The notes beneath the pieces were generated by a model, which was given only the letters and a program-made list of their open reading frames with translations, did no database searches and was not told the origin of the DNA. The position numbers and the translations under genes are program-made. From Mesorhizobium carmichaelinearum (GTDB lineage Bacteria > Pseudomonadota > Alphaproteobacteria > Rhizobiales > Rhizobiaceae), in assembly GCF_900199455.1 (NCBI RefSeq), contig NZ_FZQR01000023.1, positions 18,284 to 82,283 of the forward strand: 64,000 nucleotides of DNA. The letters are read 5' to 3'. Numbering within the stretch: the first letter of the stretch is position 1; each line of letters opens with the position of its first letter. Of this stretch, positions 55,877 through 64,000 are shown one piece after another.

Positions 55877-57595
55877 ATGACTGGAGGAAAGTATGCGCTG
55901 GTTGTGGGCAATGGCGCCTACAGCGGGGACATGGCACTTGCAAACCCTTGCAACGACGCCAAGGCAATGTCGGCCAGGCTTGCCGAATTGAAGTTCAACG
56001 TGACCCCGCTTGCAGACGCTACACTGGCCGATATGCAATCGACGATAGCTGATTTCGTCAAAAGACTTGAGGCAGAGCGGGCATCGGTCGGACTGTTCTA
56101 TTTCTCCGGCCACGGCGTACAGATCAACGACCAGAACTACGTTGTGCCGGTCGATTTCGATCGACAGGGCGGGCAACTGGCTTCGCACCTGATTCCGGTC
56201 CAGCCGCTTATCGACGACATGTCGAGCGATGTCACACTGATCCTTCTCGATGCCTGCCGGAACAACCCCAGTGCCCAAAGGATCATCGGATCAAAGGGGC
56301 TGGCCAACATCGATGAAGCGAGGACCCTGTTTGTCGGCGGAGCCTCTCCAACGCCAGGAGGTGATGTGGCCACCGTCTCTGGGTTGGGGGGCATGACCGC
56401 GGATCTGAACAAGAACACCTTTATTGCCTTCGCGGCCAGGCCTGGCGGCTTTGCCTATGATGGCAAGGGGCGCATGAGCCCATTCACCCAGGCACTCGTC
56501 AACAACATGGACGCGGTTGACCTTCCTCTTTCCAACCTTATGGCTCGCGTCCGCCAGGAAGTCCTTTCGATAACAAAAGCCAAGCAGCGAACGTGGGATA
56601 ACTCTTCGCTTTTGGGTCCATTCTTCTTCAATCCTGGATCGCTTCTTCTGTTCCTGGGAAATATCATGGCGCTGATCGGCCTTCTGCTTTCCTTGATCCC
56701 ATACTCGCTGGTGCTCACCACCTATAATGCCAGTTGGAAACAGATGGCAGCGGCTGCCGCACTGCCATTGATCTCGCTGATCATTCTGCTGTTCGGCATG
56801 CAAAGCGTGTATTCACGCCTTCGCGGAAATTTCCAATATAGCGACAGCGAAGAGAAGACAGTCCGCGGCCATTTCCTCCTCAGCCTGCAAAAAGGCGGCG
56901 TTGGCGGTTATTTGGGCGCGCAGCTTGCCGCGCTGTGGATCAGCGTGCCCTACTACATATCCTGGCTCCGTAAGTACGATCAAGGTGCCACTTGGATCCC
57001 GCCGGAATCGCTCGGCATTCTGACCATGGAGATGGCAATTGCCGCGGCGTTCATCGCCTGCTTGCTCGGCACCGCCTGTATTTTCTTCACCCGGATAAAA
57101 TGGTCGAGCCGCCGGCTGAAGCTTGTTCAGCACCCCAGGCAAGCGCAGATCCTGCTCGGGGCCGCCTGCGGCGGCACGCTCACCGGGGGGATCACGGCGC
57201 CGTTCCTCATGGGATATTTTGGCAGCATGAACCGGCCGGAGGTCACACCCGAATATCTTCTTCCCGGCTCCATCATAGGCGCTTCGATCATCATCTTTTC
57301 GATTGTGAACTTCGATTTCGAGCGGCTGAACGCCAGGCGTCTGGGAGCGAGCGCACTGGCCGCGTTTGCGGCCATGCTGTGCGGCGGCGTCGCGGCTATC
57401 GTCGTGTTCGGCCCCCTTTATGCACTGGGCATCGTGCAATTTATAATAGATCAGCTGGAACAGCACTTCGACGACCCGGTGATCATGATCAGTGGGGGTG
57501 CCGCCTACGGACTTCCGGTCGGGTTGATCCTGGGTGTCGTCATCGGCGCGGCCATAGTGCTGACAGAAAAATGGTCTTCCCGACCGGTGATCTAG
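55877..57595 (+). CDS. Caspase-like (peptidase C14) protein with multi-pass membrane domain
   Basis: The 572-residue protein begins with a metacaspase-type p20 domain (about 1-250): KYALVVGNGAYSG, the catalytic His79 in LFYFSGHGVQ and the nucleophile Cys127 in LILLDACRNNP. It then has about eight membrane helices (for instance 255-310, 385-408 and further segments to 565). There is no signal peptide, so the protease is predicted to face the cytoplasm. Bacterial caspase homologues act in cell death, defence or stress responses; a membrane domain would anchor it or act as a pore. It starts after GGGGGA and follows the DUF1353 gene. Confidence 0.88.
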   Translation: MTGGKYALVVGNGAYSGDMALANPCNDAKAMSARLAELKFNVTPLADATLADMQSTIADFVKRLEAERASVGLFYFSGHGVQINDQNYVVPVDFDRQGGQLASHLIPVQPLIDDMSSDVTLILLDACRNNPSAQRIIGSKGLANIDEARTLFVGGASPTPGGDVATVSGLGGMTADLNKNTFIAFAARPGGFAYDGKGRMSPFTQALVNNMDAVDLPLSNLMARVRQEVLSITKAKQRTWDNSSLLGPFFFNPGSLLLFLGNIMALIGLLLSLIPYSLVLTTYNASWKQMAAAAALPLISLIILLFGMQSVYSRLRGNFQYSDSEEKTVRGHFLLSLQKGGVGGYLGAQLAALWISVPYYISWLRKYDQGATWIPPESLGILTMEMAIAAAFIACLLGTACIFFTRIKWSSRRLKLVQHPRQAQILLGAACGGTLTGGITAPFLMGYFGSMNRPEVTPEYLLPGSIIGASIIIFSIVNFDFERLNARRLGASALAAFAAMLCGGVAAIVVFGPLYALGIVQFIIDQLEQHFDDPVIMISGGAAYGLPVGLILGVVIGAAIVLTEKWSSRPVI

Positions 57596-57630
57596 GCGGG
57601 CGGCCAGGGCAGGCCTCCACCTCCCCTTGC

Positions 57631-57703
57631 ACGGCGGCACCATGACGCTGGAAAACTGCCGGGCAGCGGACTGGCGCAGACGGTGGTGTTTAAGGCGGTG
57701 TGA
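57631..57703 (+). pseudogene. Detached 3' end of the histidine kinase gene
   Basis: The segment aligns with 54948-55021, the last 74 bases of the kinase gene, with about 11 differences and one missing base; the final 33 bases, including the stop, differ at one position. The missing base breaks the frame. The two copies are in direct orientation and enclose the DUF1353 and caspase-like genes. Confidence 0.82.
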
Positions 57704-58111
57704 GGCGTAACCGAGCCACGGCTTCTTTGCCGCGTGAAAGGCCTTTCCCACAACCTACAGCTTGGCCGAATGCCTGTCTTTGAGGGAAGCCAGCCGTCTG
57801 GTCAGCCGACGAAAAGGGGCGACTATGCTGCACCGCGAAAAGCCAATGATTCCAATTCATTCGCGGGTAAATCGGTATGAACCAAAATAGATAAAATGTA
57901 GATTTCTCAAATTTCAAGATTTTTTTACAGAGATTCTAACGCCTCCTGTCTCCCGAGGCAGAAATGCTTCCAATCAACCAAAGCGGGTAGATCGATACAA
58001 CTCGAACCACAGGGTTGAAGTGCTGTCAAAAATCGCCGAAAGCGGGAAAAATGGCGGGTTTTTGCCAATTTCTAGCCTTGCTCACATAAGTATTTCAGCC
58101 TGCTAAATTTT

Positions 58112-58129
58112 TTGTGTTGCACTGCACAA
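58112..58129. promoter_or_regulatory. Inverted repeat upstream of polysaccharide operon
   Basis: TTGTG and CACAA flank TTGCACTG, and the core TGCACTGCA is itself nearly symmetric. It lies about 230 bases before the first gene of the operon. TGC-rich sites of this kind bind several rhizobial regulators; which one acts here is not known. Confidence 0.45.
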
Positions 58130-58357
58130 TGCCGTGACCGAACCATCCCCTGGGGGACTCATTTGCGACTGGACATACGCCGTGGAGGATTCCGCCAGCT
58201 TGACCAACTTGAGCTGTCCATCCGTCGAATTCGTTTCTGGCTCGGATGGACTCGCAAGGCTCGGGTTTGACAGTGCCGGGCCGAGGACAGGTACCGTCCA
58301 TCTTGGCCCCCGGCTCGAAGCGGCCAGACGGCACGGACATCATAGGGGCGCAAGCTG

Positions 58358-59515
58358 ATGGCAAACGCCCGCGACATCCAACTGGATGCACTGAGGGCCA
58401 TCGCCGTGACGATGGTGTTGTACTCCCATTTCTTCGCGGCGGGAGGATCTTCCTTCTGGGGTCATATCGGCGTGCGGCTGTTCTTCGTGCTGAGCGGCTT
58501 CCTGATCACGCGCCTGCTCCTGGAAGCGCGCGCGGCCGCCGCGTTTGAGACCGGCCCCGCCCTGCGGTCCTTCTACATCAGGCGGGCGCTGCGCATATTC
58601 CCTCCCTATTTTGCCGTCCTTGGTTTCGTCTGGCTGGTCGACCTGGAACAGGCCAGGGGATCGCTGGTCTGGCATGCGCTCTATCTGTCGAATTTCTGGT
58701 ATGCGCTGCGCAATGACTGGACGCCCTGGGTGCTGTGCCATTTCTGGAGCCTGAGCATCGAGGAGCAGTTCTATCTAGCCTGGCCGCTGGTCGTCCTGCT
58801 TGCCCCACGGCGGCGCTTTGAGGCGATCTGCATCGGCGTCATCGCGCTGTCGCTGGCCTATCGCTTCTACTGGCCGGTGACCGCCACTCCGGCGCTGGCG
58901 CGCGACCTGCTGCCGCCGGCGTCGATGGATGCGCTGGCGTCGGGCGCGCTGCTGGCCTGCTGGCGGTCAAGGGGCGCCGGCCTGCCGCAATGGATGCGGC
59001 TGGGCTGGCCTGCCTTCGCTGCCGCGTTCCTGCTGATCGAGTGGTTTGTCCCGGCACCTCCCGATCCGACGCTGGAATGGGCCCGTTGGCTGCTGCTGCA
59101 GGTCCTGCCCCTGGTGCCGCTGATAGTCATCGTCGCCGCCTGTTCGCGCGGCCTCGGCGGCACCCTTGGCAGGCTCGCGGAGCTGCCGCCGCTGCTGGCC
59201 CTCGGCCGTATCAGCTACGGCGTCTATCTCTATCATCCGATATTGCTGTCGCTCGCCGTCAAGTCGCAGCCCTGGATTCCGCTCAATGTCTCGCAGCAAG
59301 GGCCAGGACGGTTCCTGGTTGCGAGCACCGCCACGATTGTCGTGGCCTCGATTTCCTGGATGGTTTTCGAAAGGCCGCTCAACAGCCTCAAGCGCCACTT
59401 CCCGTATGTCCGGCGAGCCCAGGCCGGTCATGCCGGCTGGTTTGCGAGGCCGGTGGGATCGCCCGATGGCCGCACGCCATCCCTCGACCTCCCGCGAACG
59501 GATGCAAGACCATGA
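58358..59515 (+). CDS. Acyltransferase family 3 membrane protein (OafA-like)
   Basis: The 385-residue protein has about ten membrane helices and the acyltransferase-3 motifs: QLDALRAIAVTMVLYSHFFA (with the catalytic-type His), LFFVLSGFLITRLLLE, SFYIRRALRIFPPY and CHFWSLSIEEQFYLAWP. Such enzymes O-acetylate surface polysaccharides or lipids at the inner membrane. It leads a rightward operon with two glycosyltransferases and an ABC exporter; its stop overlaps the next start. Confidence 0.92.
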   Translation: MANARDIQLDALRAIAVTMVLYSHFFAAGGSSFWGHIGVRLFFVLSGFLITRLLLEARAAAAFETGPALRSFYIRRALRIFPPYFAVLGFVWLVDLEQARGSLVWHALYLSNFWYALRNDWTPWVLCHFWSLSIEEQFYLAWPLVVLLAPRRRFEAICIGVIALSLAYRFYWPVTATPALARDLLPPASMDALASGALLACWRSRGAGLPQWMRLGWPAFAAAFLLIEWFVPAPPDPTLEWARWLLLQVLPLVPLIVIVAACSRGLGGTLGRLAELPPLLALGRISYGVYLYHPILLSLAVKSQPWIPLNVSQQGPGRFLVASTATIVVASISWMVFERPLNSLKRHFPYVRRAQAGHAGWFARPVGSPDGRTPSLDLPRTDARP

Positions 59516-60618
59516 CCGCCGCGCCGCTCGTTTCCGTCCTGCTGCCGGTCTACAATGCCGGCCCCTATCTCGCCGCAGCACTTGGAAGCATCCTGCGGCA
59601 GGATTACCGCCGCCTGGAGGTCATCGCGATCGATGACGGCTCGAGCGACAATTCGCTCGAGATCCTCGAGCGACACCGGCAGGCCGACAGCCGCATCTCG
59701 ATCATCTCGCGCGAAAACCGCGGCCTCGTCGCGACGCTCAACGAAGGGCTGGCGGTCACCCGGGGCGAACTGGTCGCGCGGATGGACGCCGACGACATCG
59801 CCTATCCCTGGCGCCTGTCGCGCCAGGTGGCGCTGTTTGAACAGCGGCCCGAGCTCGGCTTCTGCGGCGCCGGCGTCGACATGTTGATCCGCGGCCGCAT
59901 CGCCAGGGGCAAGCCCGATCCGGTGTTCCAGTTCGGCCGCATGCCCATACTGGCGATGTTCTTCACGATCTTCATGCACCCGACGGTCGTCTACAACAGG
60001 AAGGTCATCGAAGACGCCGCTCTCACCTACGACCCGACCTACCGGCACGCCGAGGATTTCGATCTCTTCAGGCGGCTGGCCAGCCACTATCCGGCAGCCA
60101 TGATGGCCGAAAACCTGCTCGTCTACCGTACTCATCAGGGGAGCGTGACCCACCGGCACAGCAAGGAGATGCGCAGGACGCATTTGCGCATCGTGGCCGA
60201 AAACCTCGAGCGCGAGGGCCTGGCGGAAACCTCGCGGGACCTGCGCGACATCGGCGAAACGGTCAGCCTCGACACGGTCACCCGCGCGGCCGACTTCATT
60301 CTCGCGCTGGAGGAGCGGATCTGCTCGCTGCCGGACGAGACGCGGCCGAGCTTCGCGGCCGGCGCGCTCAACCTGTTCTATTTCCTTTACCAGCTTGTCG
60401 CCGACGAAAAGCAGCCCCCACTGACGCATGAACTGCTGACGCGGACCGCGAAGTGGAACGCCATCCGGCGGCGCGAGAAATATGCGCTGCGGCCGGGCGC
60501 CTGGGCGCCCTGGCTCAGCCGCGCCTCGCTGTCGGCCGGCAAGCAAGCGGACGCCGTGGAATACTTCTTCAAATCCGCGCCCGCCGCGGCGGTTCTGGCA
60601 TCTCATCAGGTGGGCTAG
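59512..60618 (+). CDS. Family 2 glycosyltransferase
   Basis: The 368-residue protein starts with VSVLLPVYNAGPYLAAALGS, the GT-A fold nucleotide-binding start, and has IAIDDGSSDNSLEIL and the metal-binding ARMDADDIA (DxD). The C-terminal part lacks membrane helices. It transfers a sugar from a nucleotide donor to a glycan in the cytoplasm; the donor is unknown. ATG 59512 overlaps the acyltransferase stop by four bases. Confidence 0.93.
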   Translation: MTAAPLVSVLLPVYNAGPYLAAALGSILRQDYRRLEVIAIDDGSSDNSLEILERHRQADSRISIISRENRGLVATLNEGLAVTRGELVARMDADDIAYPWRLSRQVALFEQRPELGFCGAGVDMLIRGRIARGKPDPVFQFGRMPILAMFFTIFMHPTVVYNRKVIEDAALTYDPTYRHAEDFDLFRRLASHYPAAMMAENLLVYRTHQGSVTHRHSKEMRRTHLRIVAENLEREGLAETSRDLRDIGETVSLDTVTRAADFILALEERICSLPDETRPSFAAGALNLFYFLYQLVADEKQPPLTHELLTRTAKWNAIRRREKYALRPGAWAPWLSRASLSAGKQADAVEYFFKSAPAAAVLASHQVG

Positions 60619-60622
60619 AGGA

Positions 60623-61660
60623 ATGACCATCGAAGCCCACCAACCTCTACAGCGCGATCGTTCGACGGCGCTTGGCGCCGCCCCGGCCGGTCTGCGAGCG
60701 GAGCGACCAGGCCCCGAAGTCAGCTTCATCATCTGCACGCGCAACCGCGTCGCCGTGCTCGAGGCCTGCATCCAGTCGGTGCAGGCGGCGTGCCGCGCCC
60801 ATGCCGGCTACGCGGCCGAGCTCGTGGTCGTCGACAATGGCTCGAGCGACCGCACGGCGGAACGCCTGGCCAGCATCGCCGCTATGTCGGACATTCCATT
60901 CACGCCCGTTTGCGAGCCACGCCGCGGACTGGCGGCTGCCCGTAACGCCGGGTTGCGGCGCGCGCGGGGGCGCGTGCTTGTCTTCGTCGATGATGATTGC
61001 GCGGTACATCGCGACTATCTCGCCGACCTGGAGCGACATTATTCCTCCGCGGAACAGTGGCTCATCCGGGGAGGCCGTGTCGAGCTTGGCGATCCCAGGG
61101 ACCTGCCTTTCACGATCAAGCGATCGCGGGTGCGCGAGCGGCTGACGCCCGATATTCATCCCGGCGGCTTCGTGCTGGGCTGCAACATGACGATGCATCG
61201 CGACGTCGCGGCCCGCATCGGCTATTTCGATGAGCGCTTCGGCGCGGGCGGGCCATTGCGCTCGGCGGAGGATACCGATTACCTCGTTCGGGCGGTGTTG
61301 CTCGGCATCGCTGTCGAGTACGTGCCTGATATGACGATATTCCATCATCACGGCCGGCGGGATCGCAAAGCCATCGAAAAGCTCCACCGCGACTACAGCC
61401 TGGGCAATGGCGGGCTCTGCCTGAAACACATTCGCCATGCGCCCTGGCTGCTTCGCCATTTCTACTGGGCCGTGAGAGGGGCCTTCCGGGAATTGGCGGG
61501 CGGGCCCGCGTTCGATCGCGAACTCGATCTGTCGCACTGGCCGATCATCGGCATGAATCTGCTCGGCGCGGCCAGATATGCGCTCCTCCTGCTGGTGGGA
61601 CGGCCGCAGGCCGAGCCGGTGCGGCAGGATCAACAAGCCAATGCCGAGGCACCGCTCTGA
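60623..61660 (+). CDS. Family 2 glycosyltransferase (second)
   Basis: The 345-residue protein has VSFIICTRNRVAVLEACIQS, VVVDNGSSDRTAERL and VFVDDDCAVHRDY (DxD-like), and a later SAEDTDYLVRAVLLG acceptor-site block, all typical of GT2 enzymes of the rhamnosyltransferase-like kind. A weak hydrophobic C-terminal segment may associate with the membrane. It lies four bases after the previous stop, and its own stop overlaps the exporter start (TGATG). Confidence 0.92.
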   Translation: MTIEAHQPLQRDRSTALGAAPAGLRAERPGPEVSFIICTRNRVAVLEACIQSVQAACRAHAGYAAELVVVDNGSSDRTAERLASIAAMSDIPFTPVCEPRRGLAAARNAGLRRARGRVLVFVDDDCAVHRDYLADLERHYSSAEQWLIRGGRVELGDPRDLPFTIKRSRVRERLTPDIHPGGFVLGCNMTMHRDVAARIGYFDERFGAGGPLRSAEDTDYLVRAVLLGIAVEYVPDMTIFHHHGRRDRKAIEKLHRDYSLGNGGLCLKHIRHAPWLLRHFYWAVRGAFRELAGGPAFDRELDLSHWPIIGMNLLGAARYALLLLVGRPQAEPVRQDQQANAEAPL

Positions 61661-63444
61661 TGCCATTGCTCCCGCCTAGCCTGCCGATGCTGTTCCGCGC
61701 GTTCGGAAAGCGGCAACTGCGCCTGGTTCCGGCCGTGGTGGCTCTCGGTCTGGTCAGCGCCGCCCTCGAAGGGTTCGGCATCGGCCTGATCATCCCCCTG
61801 CTGGGCATCATCATGGGACACGGCGATGCGACGGGAATGGCCGGTTTCTCCGCTGTCCTCCAGCAGGTCGGATCGGGCTTCAGCGAGCGCGACCGGCTTG
61901 TCGTCATCTCGGCCGCCATCCTCGGCTCGATCATCCTGAAGAACGTTTTCGCCTTCGCCAACATGCTGCTGACGACCTTCATCTCCGGCAAGGCCAGCCA
62001 TTCGATCCGCAGCGCACTGTCGGAGCAGCTCCTGCGGGTCGGCTACCCCTTCTTCCTGCGGCAGAGCCCCGGGCGGCTGCTCAACATCATCTCCAACGAA
62101 TCCTGGCGGGCGTCCGATGCCATCCAGATCATGCTGTCGGCGATCATCAGCGCATCGGCCGCCATCATCCTCCTGGCCTTTCTGCTGCTGCTGTCATGGC
62201 GCATGACGCTGCTGGTCACGCTGGGACTGGCGCTCGTCCAGATCGCGCACGCCATCCTCTCGGCCAATCTGAAAGGCCCCAGCCGCAGCGTCGCTTCGCG
62301 CAACAGCCACCTCGCCTCGCAGATGCTCCATCTCGTGCATGCCGGACGCCTGATCCGCATCTTCGGCCAGGAGAGCCGGGAGAAGGCGATATTCGACACC
62401 GCGTCCGATGCAGTCCGCCGTGCCTCCTTCGTCCTGCAGGTCCGCCAGGGCGCGTTGCCGCCGCTGACGGAAGTTCTCCACGCCATGCTGTTCCTGGCGG
62501 TGGTGATCGGCGCCTGGCTGGCGCAGGTGAGTTTCCCGCTGATCATCGCCTTCGTCATCCTGCTCTACAGGCTGCAGCCGCATATGCGGGCCCTGCAGGG
62601 GTCTTGGAGCCAGCTGCAGGGCCTCAGCGGATCGCTGGAAGAGGTGACGTGGATGCTGGATCCCGCGGGCAAGCCCAGGCCGCCGCAAGGCGATGGGCCG
62701 TTCCACGGTTTGCGCCAGGGCATCAAATTCGATGAGGTGACCTTCACCTATTCCGGCACGGACCAGCGTGAAGTGGTGCTGCATGCGGCGACGTTCGCAA
62801 TCAACAGTGGCCGCTCGACGGCGTTGATCGGCCGCTCAGGCGCTGGCAAGACGACGATCGTCAATCTTCTGTGCCGCTTCGTGGAACCGGACAGCGGCAG
62901 GATTCTCATCGATGGATCGCCCCTCGATGGGATCGACGCCAGCCAGTGGCGGCGCCACATCGCACTGGCCAGCCAGGAGCTGGAACTGGTCGATGGCACC
63001 ATTTTCGAAAACATAACCTATGGCCAGGACGCAGCCACCGGCGGCGACGCCGAGCGCGCTGCCAGACTGGCCGAAGCGCATGAATTCATCGAGCGACTGC
63101 CTCAGGGCTACGAGACGCTCGTCGGGTACAGGGGCGTCAATCTGTCGGCCGGACAGAGGCAGCGGATCGCGCTGGCCAGGGCCCTGGTGCGCGATCCCGA
63201 CCTGCTCATCCTCGACGAAGCCACCAATGCGGTGGACGGGCTGTCGGAAGCGGCCATCGTCGAGACCCTGAAGTCGAGGGCGGGACGGCGCACGACCATC
63301 GTCATCAGCCACCATCACAGCACCATCTCGTTCTGCGACGACGTGGTGATCCTGAGCGGCGGCCGGGTGAAGAAACAAGCCCCTTTCGGCGCCCTGGCAT
63401 CGCTCTCGATGGACGAGCTCTACCAGCATGAACCGCTTGACTGA
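61660..63444 (+). CDS. ABC transporter, fused permease-ATPase exporter (MsbA-like)
   Basis: The 594-residue half-transporter has six membrane helices in residues 1-320 and an ATPase domain with GRSGAGKTT (Walker A), NLSAGQRQRIALARAL (signature), LLILDEATNAVDG (Walker B) and VISHHHSTI (H-loop). It should flip or export a lipid-linked glycan or lipid made by the preceding enzymes. It is the last gene of the operon. The substrate is inferred from the neighbours only. Confidence 0.93.
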   Translation: MPLLPPSLPMLFRAFGKRQLRLVPAVVALGLVSAALEGFGIGLIIPLLGIIMGHGDATGMAGFSAVLQQVGSGFSERDRLVVISAAILGSIILKNVFAFANMLLTTFISGKASHSIRSALSEQLLRVGYPFFLRQSPGRLLNIISNESWRASDAIQIMLSAIISASAAIILLAFLLLLSWRMTLLVTLGLALVQIAHAILSANLKGPSRSVASRNSHLASQMLHLVHAGRLIRIFGQESREKAIFDTASDAVRRASFVLQVRQGALPPLTEVLHAMLFLAVVIGAWLAQVSFPLIIAFVILLYRLQPHMRALQGSWSQLQGLSGSLEEVTWMLDPAGKPRPPQGDGPFHGLRQGIKFDEVTFTYSGTDQREVVLHAATFAINSGRSTALIGRSGAGKTTIVNLLCRFVEPDSGRILIDGSPLDGIDASQWRRHIALASQELELVDGTIFENITYGQDAATGGDAERAARLAEAHEFIERLPQGYETLVGYRGVNLSAGQRQRIALARALVRDPDLLILDEATNAVDGLSEAAIVETLKSRAGRRTTIVISHHHSTISFCDDVVILSGGRVKKQAPFGALASLSMDELYQHEPLD

Positions 63445-63880
63445 CATGGGTTCGGGCAGCGATTCTCGGTGCGGCCCTCGGCCGTCCGAATCAGTGGCCC
63501 CGTGCTTGCCGCTCGCACCCTGCGCGATCGCACCAATGCCACGCGGTACCCGGACTCGCTAGCGTTCCTTCGCGGCGGACCTGTCGATCCGCCCGGGCCG
63601 GCGCCCATCGCTTACTCTCCAGATGCGGCGCCGGCCTCCCTCTTGGGCGCCCCTCCCCGCTTTGCGGGGGCGAGGAGCCCAGGTCTTGGAGCGTCGCGCT
63701 GCCCCCACCCCGATCCGCTTTGCGGATCGACCTACCGGGGCGAGCCACGGGTCTCGCCCGTCCTCCGGACCCCCACAAAGGGGGAGGGTGAAGAGGCGCC
63801 CTGCTTGCCGGCGGAACAGCACTTTTGTTGGAGATCGGATCGCGAAAGGCTCGCTCCCCACCTCCCCCTTGTGGGCAGGG
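63445..63880. other. Gene-free stretch rich in palindromes
   Basis: No coding frame is convincing here. The stretch is dominated by REP-like hairpins between 63644 and 63880 and ends at a leftward partial reading frame. Confidence 0.5.
63644..63801. repeat. REPIN-like cluster of hairpins
   Basis: GGGCGCCCCTCCCC at the left has an inverted partner (GGGGAGGGTGAAGAGGCGCCC) at the right. Inside are perfect small hairpins, including CCCGCTTTGCGGG (63656-63668) and GATCCGCTTTGCGGATC (63712-63728). The family resembles the pair at 6816-6949. Confidence 0.75.
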
Positions 63881-64000
63881 CTATCGCATATGAGCGATTG
63901 CCTGGATGAGATAGTCGTCATTCCAAGCGCATTTCTTGATGCGGTGGCTGATGGGGACTTTGTCGATGTCGGCGGCCTGAAGGATATTTCTGGCGATGCG
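63881..64000 (-). CDS. C-terminal end of an unrecognised protein, cut by window edge
   Basis: On the minus strand the last 39 codons before a TAG at 63881 form an open frame containing ILQAADIDKVPISHRIK and WNDDYLIQAIAHMR. Base composition differs from the GC-rich repeats next to it and is more even. The piece might belong to a transposase or other accessory gene, but no family is recognised from so short a stretch. Confidence 0.4.
   Translation of the reverse strand, partial: RIARNILQAADIDKVPISHRIKKCAWNDDYLIQAIAHMR

Larger units (their letters stand above)
57596..58357. other. Long intergenic region with kinase 3'-end copy and AT-rich promoter DNA
   Basis: It begins with the detached histidine-kinase 3' end (57631-57703). 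From about 57840 the DNA becomes unusually AT-rich (T-run near 57920), with a small GCCTC...GAGGC hairpin near 57943, and ends with an inverted repeat at 58112 ahead of the polysaccharide operon. No intact gene is supported. Regulatory function for the operon is likely. Confidence 0.55.

Overview
This is a high-GC alphaproteobacterial chromosome segment, most likely from Mesorhizobium or a close relative in the Rhizobiales. The judgement rests on gene content and style: a sugar ABC importer with a DeoR regulator, a NodT-type outer-membrane lipoprotein, an HWE/HisKA_2-type kinase, abundant GGGGGAGAT palindromes of the kind common in rhizobial genomes, and GC-rich codon use. No rRNA, tRNA, phage structural gene or CRISPR array was seen.

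Layout. 1-9.7 kb: a truncated HerA-like ATPase, a GST-like protein, a small DUF559 nuclease inside a pair of inverted palindromic repeats, an aldo/keto reductase, a regulator and beta-propeller pair next to a duplicated promoter and a DUF899 gene, an MDR dehydrogenase and a bestrophin-like channel. 9.8-14.5 kb: a sugar importer (binding protein, permease, double ATPase) downstream of its DeoR regulator. 14.9-16.4 kb: two lower-GC genes, one with DUF2272. 16.5-21.2 kb: a TetR regulator with a perfect operator palindrome, then a three-subunit molybdenum hydroxylase of PaoABC type. 21.4-28.2 kb: an SH3/GH19 lysin-like protein, a divergent MDR dehydrogenase and LysR pair, an exported unknown protein, and a slipin/NfeD pair. 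28.4-36.2 kb: a LuxR-type regulator, an AraC regulator broken by two frameshifts, and a 1732-residue autotransporter built of 780-bp repeats. 36.2-38.6 kb: an islet with one unknown membrane protein. 38.6-41.6 kb: an RhtA-like exporter, a histidine kinase and an Asp/Asn hydroxylase. 41.6-55.0 kb: a five-gene operon for two RND pumps, with a Spy-like periplasmic protein and a divergent two-component system upstream. 55.2-57.6 kb: an islet with DUF1353 and a membrane-anchored caspase-like protein. 58.4-63.4 kb: a surface polysaccharide operon (acyltransferase, two glycosyltransferases, ABC exporter), then palindromic repeats and a partial gene.

The most unusual signal is shared by two islets. 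The unknown membrane protein (36.8-38.5 kb) and the DUF1353/caspase pair (55.2-57.6 kb) each adjoin the 3' end of a core gene, and on the far side of each lies a diverged, detached copy of that same 3' end. Both cargo sets contain membrane proteins, and their leaders resemble each other (a G-run then A, about six bases before the start). This suggests repeated acquisition of small cargo modules at gene 3' ends. A second candidate system is the DUF559 nuclease gene between 57-bp inverted palindromic repeats, related to gene-free inverted pairs elsewhere in the window.
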